This document shows positions 6,836-12,970 of a stretch of 12,970 nucleotides of DNA, in pieces (position 1 is the stretch's first letter; each line of letters begins with the position of its first letter). The notes beneath the pieces were generated by a model. That model had not been told where the DNA came from, made no database searches, and saw only the letters and a list, made by a program, of their open reading frames with translations. A program made the position numbers and the translations under genes. The DNA comes from Thermoplasmata archaeon (lineage in GTDB: Archaea > Thermoplasmatota > Thermoplasmata > Thermoplasmatales > Thermoplasmataceae): assembly GCA_021797265.1 (NCBI GenBank), contig JAJZZZ010000032.1, positions 1-12,970 of the forward strand, written 5' to 3'.

Positions 6836-7461
6836 ATATACAGTGATTGCGGATCAAGATTTATAATTACACCCTCGCCCATCCTATAAACCTGAAGGAA
6901 CTTCAGTTTCATCTCAAGGCTGGAACTGAAGAGCGGCATGCCATCACCCTCAATTATTATGTTCCCAAGATAAATATAAAAATAATCTATCCTTCTGCTC
7001 TGAATCAGCTGATTAATGACATCCCTCCCGCCTTCCACTAAAATCTTTCTGAACCCCATGCTGCCAAGATCATCAAGGATATTTTCCATGTATAATCCTT
7101 CCTTTTCCTTTCTTACAATTCGAGCATGTCCTAGCCTTTCTCTGCGGGAAGAGGAGAAAATTATGGTTTCCTGCTGATCATTCAGTACATTGGAATTCTC
7201 TGGGATCCTGAGCTGTTCATCCAGAATTATCCTGGTCGGTCTCCGATCATTTTTCAGGAATCTGTCATTAATGCCCAGATACGGATTGTCGTTGATGATC
7301 GTTCTGGCTCCAACCAGAATTGCGTCTGACTCGCTCCGAAGTCTGTGGACACGATCCATGTCCTCATTTCCGGATATTCTGACTCTTCTTCCGTTCCTTC
7401 CTGCCATCATTCCATTGAGGCTGAGTGCAACATTGACCGTGACTATTGTGTTATGAGCCAC
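6832..7461 (-). CDS. Riboflavin-pathway reductase (RibD C-terminal domain; diaminohydroxyphosphoribosylaminopyrimidine reductase type)
   Basis: It probably reduces 2,5-diamino-6-(phosphoribosylamino)pyrimidinone with NADPH, an early step towards riboflavin and F420-type deazaflavins. The 209-residue protein is a single RibD C-terminal/DHFR-like domain with no attached deaminase, as in archaeal and fungal enzymes. Signature stretches are VTVNVALSLNGMMAG (8-22), ISGNEDMDRVHRLRSESDAILVGARTI (29-55), DNPYLGI (58-64), RRPTRIILD (72-80) and the cofactor/substrate loop ILVEGGRDVINQLI (about 140-153). The start is GTG at 7461: the protein then begins just before the conserved TVNVALSLNG strand, and no earlier in-frame start is plausible. 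An AT-rich TATA-like region lies about 25 nt upstream, so the message is probably leaderless. It is the first gene of an operon with ahcY and apgM (4-nt overlap with ahcY) and is divergent from hel308. Confidence 0.88.
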   Translation of the reverse strand: MAHNTIVTVNVALSLNGMMAGRNGRRVRISGNEDMDRVHRLRSESDAILVGARTIINDNPYLGINDRFLKNDRRPTRIILDEQLRIPENSNVLNDQQETIIFSSSRRERLGHARIVRKEKEGLYMENILDDLGSMGFRKILVEGGRDVINQLIQSRRIDYFYIYLGNIIIEGDGMPLFSSSLEMKLKFLQVYRMGEGVIINLDPQSLYI

Positions 7462-7475
7462 AATTCAAGTAACGC

Positions 7476-7490
7476 TAATTTAAATTAAAA
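7476..7490 (-). promoter_or_regulatory. TATA-like box of the reductase-ahcY-apgM operon
   Basis: On the minus strand the stretch TTTTAATTTAAATTA is centred about 22-26 nt before the GTG at 7461. That spacing predicts transcription starting at or near the start codon. There is no Shine-Dalgarno before the GTG. The stretch is nearly palindromic and could also recruit polymerase on the plus strand. Confidence 0.5.
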
Positions 7491-7523
7491 CTGATCCTGC
7501 ATTCTTTTTACAATTTTCAAAAC

Positions 7524-7532
7524 ATGTATATG
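7524..7532 (+). promoter_or_regulatory. TATA-like box of the hel308 operon
   Basis: ATGTATATG is centred about 29 nt before the ATG at 7557, the spacing expected for a leaderless archaeal transcript. If used, the ATG at 7524 cannot be the start codon because it would lie inside the promoter. This supports the shorter Hel308 protein. Confidence 0.4.
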
Positions 7533-7556
7533 CATCACCTGCATTTCATTGAACGA

Positions 7557-9617
7557 ATGAGGATCAGCGACCTTGGACTTGCAGATAACTTCCTTAACCT
7601 CTTTGGCGGACACGATTATATACTTTATCCCCACCAGAAAGATGCAATCTCCCGCATAAACGAAAGGAAAAGCCTTATCCTCTCAGTGCCCACGGCATCA
7701 GGGAAGACACTTGTTGCCTATGTTGCCATCTTCAAGGAATATCTCAGGCACGGAAGATGCATATATATCGTGCCTCTTAAGGCCCTGGCCTCGGAGAAGT
7801 TTGAGGAGCTAAAGGAACTCAGGCAATTTGGGATGAGGGTGGGCATTTCAGTGGGTGACTTTGAAGAATCACCTGAAATACTTAAAAAATTTGATGTTCT
7901 TGTCTGTACATCAGAAAAGGCGGACTCACTGTTTCATCATGATCCTGCTATGATGTTTGATATATCACTCATTGTGGCAGACGAGCTACATCTCGTAGGC
8001 GATCCCGGCAGAGGGCCCAGGCTAGAGATGTTCCTTACTGCAGCAAAGTACATGAATCCGGACATCTCTATTCTTGGACTTTCTGCCACGATAAGCAATA
8101 CCACTGAACTTTCCGACTGGCTACAGTGCGACCTTATCAAGAGTGATTTCAGGCCAGTGGAGCTTAGAAAAGGTCTGATCTCTGACTCCACAATGATATT
8201 TGAAGACGGTGAGAAGACTAAACTCAGGCGGAAAATGGAACTGCAGGATGCAGTATCTTATTTCATTAACCAGGGAGGGCAGGTTCTTGTTTTTGTAAAT
8301 TCCAGAAAAAGATCTGAGGACACGGCCATCAAACTTTCGCTATCACTTGGGCTTTCATCTGATGAGAGTTTAACTGAGCCAGAGGAAAAGACTGACAGGT
8401 TTGCCAGGATCCTGGCCACCATAATTCCAAGAGGGGTTGCATTCCACCATGCAGGACTTTCTGGCTCTGATAGAAAAATGGTGGAGGATAAATTTAAATC
8501 TGGGGAGCTGAAGGTCATTGTTGCTACGCCGACACTTGCAGCAGGAGTTAATCTGCCAGCTAGGGCAGTAATAATCAGGGATATAACACGTTTCTCCGAT
8601 GGCGCGGTGGGATACATCTCAAATACTGAGGTGAACCAGATGCTTGGAAGAGCGGGAAGACCAAAATTTGACACAGTAGGGTATGGCGTCATATACTCTG
8701 CGAATCCATCCTCCATAGAAAGGATAAAGGAATATTTCAATGGAGAACCGGAACCTGTAAATTCAAATCTTGGAAATGGAAGAATGATCAGGTTCAACAC
8801 ACTTGCACTTATATCCACAGGACTTGGATCTACAAAAGAGAACATACTGAAATTCTTTCAGAAATCACTGATGGCAGTTCAGAAAGATCTGAAGGGAATG
8901 GAACCTGCACTTGACTCTTCCATACAGTACCTAATAGAGAATGGCCTGGCAAAGGCATTAGGAGAGAGGCTTTCCATTTCCCAGATAGGAAAACTTGTTA
9001 GCGACCTCTATATTGACCCGCAGACAGCCATTCTATTCAGGGACTATCTTAGCAATGGAAACTATGAGGATGAATCCGCTGTCACAATAATATCAATGTC
9101 CCAGGATCTGCAACCCATAAATATGAGGAGCAGCGAACAGGAATTGGTCGAGGAGTTCCTGATTTCCCGGGAACTCCCATACTTTGACCTGGATGACTAT
9201 GAGTCAAGGATAAAGACTGCTATGATCCTGCTGGACTGGATAAATGAGGTTGGAATAGATGTAATTTGTGAAAAATACGGAATAGGGCCCGGAGACATAC
9301 AGTCAAGGATAAGCACTGCAGAGTGGATGGCTTTTGCACTTGGGAGAATGGCCCACATGCTTCTTCCACAGAAATCCTCATATTTCCAGATGCTGAGCCT
9401 TAGATTGAGGGAGGGGATTAAGTCAGACATAATGGAGCTGACGACTGTGCCCAACATAGGTAGGGTCAGGGCCAGAAGGTTATACAATGCTGGAATCAGA
9501 AGCGTTGAACAGCTGGCATCAGCAAATGTCGAATCGTTGAAAAGGATTGCAGGATTTTCTGACAGGCTCTCTGCCGAGACAATCTCACATGCCGCCCACT
9601 TAAGGGATATAAGATGA
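7557..9617 (+). CDS. hel308: Hel308 family Ski2-like DNA helicase
   Basis: This ATP-dependent 3'-5' DNA helicase unwinds lagging strands and remodels stalled replication forks. The 686 residues carry the full superfamily 2 set (numbered from 7557): a Q-motif LYPHQKDAI, Walker A VPTASGKT (44-51), motif II DELH (142-145), motif III SAT (176-178), motif IV VLVFVNSRKRSE, motif V ATPTLAAGVNLPAR and motif VI NQMLGRAGRPK (360-370). A winged-helix and ratchet region follows. The C-terminal helix-hairpin-helix-like domain carries VPNIGRVRARRLYNAGI (about 631-647), which is characteristic of Hel308. I chose ATG 7557 because Hel308 proteins usually begin close to MRxxDL, a TATA-like box sits about 28 nt upstream and no Shine-Dalgarno is visible. 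ATG 7524 would add 11 residues. The stop overlaps the trm5 start by 4 nt. Confidence 0.95.
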   Translation: MRISDLGLADNFLNLFGGHDYILYPHQKDAISRINERKSLILSVPTASGKTLVAYVAIFKEYLRHGRCIYIVPLKALASEKFEELKELRQFGMRVGISVGDFEESPEILKKFDVLVCTSEKADSLFHHDPAMMFDISLIVADELHLVGDPGRGPRLEMFLTAAKYMNPDISILGLSATISNTTELSDWLQCDLIKSDFRPVELRKGLISDSTMIFEDGEKTKLRRKMELQDAVSYFINQGGQVLVFVNSRKRSEDTAIKLSLSLGLSSDESLTEPEEKTDRFARILATIIPRGVAFHHAGLSGSDRKMVEDKFKSGELKVIVATPTLAAGVNLPARAVIIRDITRFSDGAVGYISNTEVNQMLGRAGRPKFDTVGYGVIYSANPSSIERIKEYFNGEPEPVNSNLGNGRMIRFNTLALISTGLGSTKENILKFFQKSLMAVQKDLKGMEPALDSSIQYLIENGLAKALGERLSISQIGKLVSDLYIDPQTAILFRDYLSNGNYEDESAVTIISMSQDLQPINMRSSEQELVEEFLISRELPYFDLDDYESRIKTAMILLDWINEVGIDVICEKYGIGPGDIQSRISTAEWMAFALGRMAHMLLPQKSSYFQMLSLRLREGIKSDIMELTTVPNIGRVRARRLYNAGIRSVEQLASANVESLKRIAGFSDRLSAETISHAAHLRDIR

Positions 9618-10606
9618 CTATTCATGCGTCTGTTTCTAAGACCATAGCACAGTCTGCCATAGAATGGCTCAGGGCAAACAAACTTATTGATGACAGTTTC
9701 AGGATCCAGAATACAGGTTCAAAAGTTCTGATACCACTCAAGACCAGTAGTCTGGGGATCCCCCCTTTCGAAATTGAAATTCAGGATCTGGCTGGAAAGA
9801 AGAGAGAGATAAAGAATAAACCTGTGTCAGCAAGAGCCTCCTTTGACCATCTTGGATCAGTGGCAATATTGAAGATCCGGGACATTAATCGGGCAGTGGA
9901 GGTAGCACAGTCTATTCTCCACACAAATGCGAGCATCAAAAGCGTCTATCTTGACAGAGGAATTACAGGAAGGGAAAGGATCAGGGACCTTACTCTCCTA
10001 GCAGGAGATCAGAATTATCTTGTTACCCACCGGGAGAATGGACTCAGGTTCATGTTTGACCTCAGAGAGGTATACTTTTCACCAAGGCTTGCAACCGAAC
10101 GCCTTCTTCTATCCAAGAGATGTGCTGAAAGCGAAAAAGTGCTGGACATGTTCTCTGGAATAGGCCCATTTGCAATAACGATCGCAAAGCTTGCCGGATC
10201 GAATGTTAGGTGTTTTGACCTTAACGAGAGATGCATATACTGGCTTAGGAAGAACAGTTCCCTGAATGGAGTCACTGAAAAAATTTCAATGGAGGCTGGA
10301 GATTCAGCGACCCTGATTGAAAGTGAGGGGAAATTTGACAGAATTATAATGAACCTGCCGCATAGTGCGGGAGAATTCCTTTCTTTGGCAATGAAACACC
10401 TGAACCCTGGTGGAGTGATAAATTACTACGAGATATCCAATTCTTTTGAGCTTGAAAAGAGAATGGAACAGATCAGAGATTTGGGCATGGTAATTACCAG
10501 GAAGAGAATAGTTCACGGCTACGCGCCCGGAGTTTATATGCACTCACTGGAGCTCTCCATCAGAAGTGGATTCAAGCCAAGTGTTTTTAATGAAGATTCT
10601 AATTGA
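9614..10606 (+). CDS. trm5: tRNA (guanine-37-N1)-methyltransferase Trm5
   Basis: It uses SAM to form m1G37 next to the anticodon, which prevents +1 frameshifting. The 330 residues show the archaeal Trm5 order: an N-terminal D1-like domain (1-70), a D2 domain beginning at FDHLGSVAILKI (77-88), and a class I methyltransferase domain opened by DLREVYFSPRLATER (149-163). That domain holds the SAM-binding VLDMFSGIGPFAITIA (176-191), an acidic residue after strand 2 (D202 in CFDLNERC) and the catalytic-pocket MNLPHSAGEFL (246-256), where NLP is diagnostic. Some archaeal relatives (Taw22 type) also methylate imidazoguanosine intermediates of wyosine; I cannot exclude that. It starts at ATG 9614 in an ATGA overlap with hel308, so translation is likely coupled. 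A 65-bp gap to uppS follows. Confidence 0.93.
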   Translation: MTIHASVSKTIAQSAIEWLRANKLIDDSFRIQNTGSKVLIPLKTSSLGIPPFEIEIQDLAGKKREIKNKPVSARASFDHLGSVAILKIRDINRAVEVAQSILHTNASIKSVYLDRGITGRERIRDLTLLAGDQNYLVTHRENGLRFMFDLREVYFSPRLATERLLLSKRCAESEKVLDMFSGIGPFAITIAKLAGSNVRCFDLNERCIYWLRKNSSLNGVTEKISMEAGDSATLIESEGKFDRIIMNLPHSAGEFLSLAMKHLNPGGVINYYEISNSFELEKRMEQIRDLGMVITRKRIVHGYAPGVYMHSLELSIRSGFKPSVFNEDSN

Positions 10607-10656
10607 TGTAAAGGATTCCGATCATCAGATCTAAATGATTTCCAAGTGAACGCAAT

Positions 10657-10664
10657 GGAGGTGA
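10657..10664 (+). promoter_or_regulatory. Perfect archaeal Shine-Dalgarno, GGAGGTGA, before uppS
   Basis: The eight bases are fully complementary to the usual 3' end of archaeal 16S rRNA (UCACCUCC). It is the strongest ribosome binding site seen in the window. It lies 7 nt before an in-frame CTG at 10672 but 76 nt before the first conventional in-frame start (TTG 10741). It therefore argues for the upstream, non-canonical uppS start. Confidence 0.75.
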
Positions 10665-10671
10665 AAGTTAT

Positions 10672-11463
10672 CTGGAAGGTATAAAGGGAAAAATTGCTGA
10701 CAGACTTGGTAACCTCACCACTGAAGTTTACGAGAAGATTTTGCTGGAGGAAATAAAGAATAGCCCTGTCCCTAGGCATGTCGGCATAATAACAGACGGT
10801 AACAGAAGATATGCAAGGTCCAATGGCCTTTCCACAGATGAAGGCCACCTGAAGGGAAAAGAGAAACTTGAGGAGGTCCTTGAATGGTGCATGGAGGTCG
10901 GCGTTGAGATCCTAACTGTCTACGGGTTTTCAACGGAGAACTTCAAAAGAAGCAAGAAAGAAGTGGATTTTCTTTTCAGGCTTATAAATGATGCTTTCCT
11001 TGATCTACTGAAAGACAAAAGGGTATACGAGAACAACATCAGGGTCAAGGTTATTGGAGAAACTCATGTGCTTCCTGAATACCTCAGGGAAACTATAGAA
11101 AAGGTGGAATACACAACAAAGGGATTCAAGAAATTCAGATTCAACTTGGCAATTGGCTATGGAGGCAGAGAGGAGATAATAAATGCAATTAAGAGGCTTT
11201 ATGGAGACATCAATTCTGGAAAAATTGGCATTAATGATGTGAATGAGAGCCTCTTCCGGAGCTATCTATACGACTCTTCTATCCCTGATCCGGATCTTAT
11301 TTTCCGTACAAGCGGGGAGGAAAGAATTTCCAACTTCCTGCTCTGGCAGTCCGCATATTCCGAGCTTTATTTTTCAGATGTGAACTTCCCTGAACTTAAG
11401 AAATCAGATTTCTTCAGGGCAATAAGAGATTATCAGAACAGGAAGAGAAGATTCGGTGCATGA
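10672..11463 (+). CDS. uppS: cis-prenyltransferase (undecaprenyl/polyprenyl diphosphate synthase family)
   Basis: It adds isopentenyl units in cis to make the long polyprenyl diphosphate that carries glycans across the membrane. Numbered from TTG 10741, the family signatures are PRHVGIITDGNRRYAR (11-25, catalytic D19), YGFSTENFKR (61-70), AIGYGGREEI (137-146) and the RTSGEERISNFLLWQSAYSELYF block (189-211) that binds pyrophosphate and Mg. The start is odd. The frame stays open upstream to 10639 and encodes a plausible helical N-terminus (GIKGKIADRLGNLTTEVYEKILLEEIK), and a perfect Shine-Dalgarno lies at 10657-10664, yet no ATG, GTG or TTG follows it in frame. CTG 10672, 7 nt after the site, gives 263 residues. 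TTG 10741 gives 240 but has no good site and leaves few residues before the catalytic motif. A sequencing error or mutated ATG is possible. The stop abuts the tiaS start. Confidence 0.9.
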   Translation: MEGIKGKIADRLGNLTTEVYEKILLEEIKNSPVPRHVGIITDGNRRYARSNGLSTDEGHLKGKEKLEEVLEWCMEVGVEILTVYGFSTENFKRSKKEVDFLFRLINDAFLDLLKDKRVYENNIRVKVIGETHVLPEYLRETIEKVEYTTKGFKKFRFNLAIGYGGREEIINAIKRLYGDINSGKIGINDVNESLFRSYLYDSSIPDPDLIFRTSGEERISNFLLWQSAYSELYFSDVNFPELKKSDFFRAIRDYQNRKRRFGA

Positions 11464-12753
11464 ATGTATATCGGCATAGATGATACTGATTCCAGGGAAA
11501 GGGGTTGTTCCACATATGTTATGACAGAGATCATAAGGCGAAGCGGCCTCGATCTGATAGGGTACCCCAGACTTGTAAGGCTTAATCCTTCAGTCCCATG
11601 GAAAACAAGAGGAAATGGAGCTCTCTGTGCCAGGCTAGGGAGGGGAAAAAGAGAGAAAAAGGCATGCGGACAGTTTGACGGACAGACAGTTTATGCTTTT
11701 GAATCATCTGAGGAGACCTTAACCCGTGAAGAATTGATTGAAATTTCTGCCAGAACAATATACGATCTGGCAGAGCTTCTCGATGATGGTACAAATCCGG
11801 GAATTGTGGTTGGCGATACTCCAACATCTCCCGATATATACTGGAACAGTGTAAGGGGGATCGAAAGCATAGAAAATGTAACTGAGAGTCTGAAAAAATC
11901 AGGACATTCCTACCTCGGAATTAAGGAAGGGCGCGGCATTATCGGTGCAGCAGCTGCACTTTCCTGGAGGCCCTTAATGAGGACTTATGAGGCACTCATC
12001 TACAGATATCCACATCCGGAGCCTATTTCTTTCCAGACAAAGATGAATGCTGCAATGATGGCATTGAATGTAAAAGGTTCGTTCAATGATATTGATATGC
12101 ACAATCAGTATCCAGCCATATTTCCAAGAGAGAGAACACCAGTAGTTATGGGGATAAGGAGTACTGATGACTGTGATCTCCTCGCATCTTCTCTTGAAAT
12201 TGCGGACAAAAATGGAATATCTTATGATAGAGCTATGGTCTTCGAGACAAATCAGGGAACGGACGAGCATATTGAGTCAAACCCCTCCACTCTGGAAGAG
12301 ACTCATTCCTACAGCATTCCATGCACTGTAAGAGGGTATCCATACAGCATAAGAGGATCACACTATTTTGTCGAAGTAGACTATGCTGGTAAGTCATTGA
12401 AAGCGGCTGCCTTCGAACCTACAAAAGAATTCCGGAAGATTGTCAGAGCTCTTTTGCCGGGTGACAGAATAACAATTTTTGGTTCCTTCAGCCAGGGAGT
12501 TCTGAATATAGAGAAGATGGAGGCGGTTACACTTTCCCTGGCATATTTGAGGGAAAATCCAATCTGTGATAAATGCCACTCCAGGACTGATAACCGTGGC
12601 AGAAATGATTACAGGTGCAGGAAATGCGGCTCTGTTTACACGACTCCCCACTACAGGATCGTGGAGAGGACAATTGCACCCGGCAGATATGATGTTCCAG
12701 TTATAGCCAGAAGGCATATTTCAAGGCCGTTTGATATAGGTGGCGCTAAATGA
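11464..12753 (+). CDS. tiaS: tRNA(Ile2) 2-agmatinylcytidine synthetase TiaS
   Basis: It uses ATP and agmatine to convert C34 of the tRNA-Ile CAU anticodon to agmatidine, so that it reads AUA instead of AUG. This is an archaeal enzyme essential for decoding. The 429 residues follow the TiaS plan: an N-terminal catalytic domain opening with YIGIDDTDSRERGCSTY (2-18), whose DDTD acidic residues bind ATP/Mg, then VPWKTRGNGALCARLG (44-59) and a ferredoxin-like part with FETNQGTDEH (260-269). An OB-fold spans about 283-350 (CTVRGYPYSIRG and following), and a C-terminal zinc ribbon has C368, C371, C385 and C388. The ATG follows the uppS TGA directly (TGAATG), with GGTG 4 nt upstream as a modest ribosome site. 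The stop overlaps the next start by 4 nt. Confidence 0.96.
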   Translation: MYIGIDDTDSRERGCSTYVMTEIIRRSGLDLIGYPRLVRLNPSVPWKTRGNGALCARLGRGKREKKACGQFDGQTVYAFESSEETLTREELIEISARTIYDLAELLDDGTNPGIVVGDTPTSPDIYWNSVRGIESIENVTESLKKSGHSYLGIKEGRGIIGAAAALSWRPLMRTYEALIYRYPHPEPISFQTKMNAAMMALNVKGSFNDIDMHNQYPAIFPRERTPVVMGIRSTDDCDLLASSLEIADKNGISYDRAMVFETNQGTDEHIESNPSTLEETHSYSIPCTVRGYPYSIRGSHYFVEVDYAGKSLKAAAFEPTKEFRKIVRALLPGDRITIFGSFSQGVLNIEKMEAVTLSLAYLRENPICDKCHSRTDNRGRNDYRCRKCGSVYTTPHYRIVERTIAPGRYDVPVIARRHISRPFDIGGAK

Positions 12754-12970
12754 CCCTGGTGGCGCTGACAGGCATACCAGGAACTGGAAAAAGCACCATA
12801 TGCAGCATACTAAGGAAAATGAATATAAACTGTTATGAGGCCATTGAGATATGCGGTTCCAATAATTGTGTGGAAGGTGATACGGTTGACATTGATTGCC
12901 TTTCATCTCTCTGGGCTGGAAGAGATGAAAAGAATGTAATTGTTGCTTCTCATTATTCACATCTTCTAGG
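12750..12970 (+). CDS. Adenylate kinase-like NTPase, AK6/Fap7 family (partial, cut by window end)
   Basis: The first 73 codons are present. ATG 12750 overlaps the tiaS stop (ATGA). A Walker A loop appears at once (LTGIPGTGKST, residues 6-16), followed after about 50 residues by VIVASHYSHLL (about 63-73), which fits the second strand and the H-x-x-H-L-L pattern of archaeal AK6-type adenylate kinases. The eukaryotic relative Fap7/hCINAP acts in small ribosomal subunit maturation as well as phosphoryl transfer between ATP and AMP. A ribosome-related role would suit this operon of translation genes, but that is inference. The segment between the two motifs, including the expected substrate loop, is Cys-rich (C18, C33, C38, C42, C52), which is a little unusual. 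Most of the catalytic domain lies beyond the window. Confidence 0.8.
   Translation, partial: MTLVALTGIPGTGKSTICSILRKMNINCYEAIEICGSNNCVEGDTVDIDCLSSLWAGRDEKNVIVASHYSHLL

Noticed and set aside
8258..8845. A 195-codon minus-strand open frame inside hel308.
   Set aside because: It is antisense to the conserved helicase motifs V and VI, and the product has no recognisable feature. It is a shadow frame.
10655..10684. A 9-codon leader ORF (MEVKVIWKV) before uppS as a programmed frameshift start.
   Set aside because: Its TAA comes before any slippery site, so no simple frameshift would join it to uppS. It is kept only as an alternative remark in the uppS finding.
1..12970. CRISPR arrays, insertion sequences, direct repeats, rRNA or a defence system.
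   Set aside because: On reading through I saw no regularly spaced repeats, transposase motifs or terminal inverted repeats. All full-length genes except the three-TM membrane protein and the small DUF1634-like protein belong to well-known housekeeping or enzyme families.

Overview
The window is a compact piece of archaeal chromosome, most likely from the Thermoplasmatales (Thermoplasmata). Several genes point there: a Hel308 helicase, an archaeal Trm5, a TiaS (archaea-only tRNA-Ile2 agmatidine synthetase), an archaeal-type phosphoglycerate mutase and an archaeal single-domain riboflavin reductase. Arg codons are mostly AGA/AGG, start sites look leaderless with a TATA-like box about 25 nt upstream, and the one clear Shine-Dalgarno (GGAGGTGA) is the archaeal form. 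I cannot fix the genus from the sequence alone. About 95% of the window is coding. I see no insertion sequence, tRNA, rRNA or CRISPR array.

Layout. (1) 1-500, plus strand: the tail of a probable TauE/SafE-type permease, overlapped by a small DUF1634-like membrane protein. (2) 580-2028, plus: a GltD-like FAD/Fe-S NADPH oxidoreductase. It converges with seryl-tRNA synthetase (2034-3359, minus), leaving only 5 bp between the stop codons. (3) 3360-3647: the only sizeable gap (288 bp). It holds the serS promoter and a bacterial-looking hairpin/T-tract terminator belonging to an unrecognised three-TM membrane protein (3648-4316, minus). (4) 4380-7461, minus: a tightly coupled operon of riboflavin-pathway reductase, adenosylhomocysteinase and archaeal phosphoglycerate mutase, each joined by a 4-nt stop/start overlap. 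(5) 7462-7523: a divergent promoter region. (6) 7557-12970, plus: hel308, trm5, uppS, tiaS and an adenylate-kinase-like (AK6/Fap7 family) gene cut by the window end. Most junctions overlap by 4 nt or abut.

How the genes fit together. The minus operon is core metabolism (flavin/deazaflavin precursor reduction, the methyl cycle, lower glycolysis). The plus operon is mainly information processing (fork repair, tRNA m1G37 and agmatidine-34 modification, an AK6 family associated with ribosome maturation), plus polyprenyl lipid carrier synthesis. Both are housekeeping sets, and I do not find a new defence or mobile system here. The points most worth checking are the uppS start (perfect Shine-Dalgarno but no AUG/GUG/UUG), the intrinsic-style terminator at 3580-3619, the interlocked 3' ends of gltD-like and serS, and the unrecognised 222-residue membrane protein.
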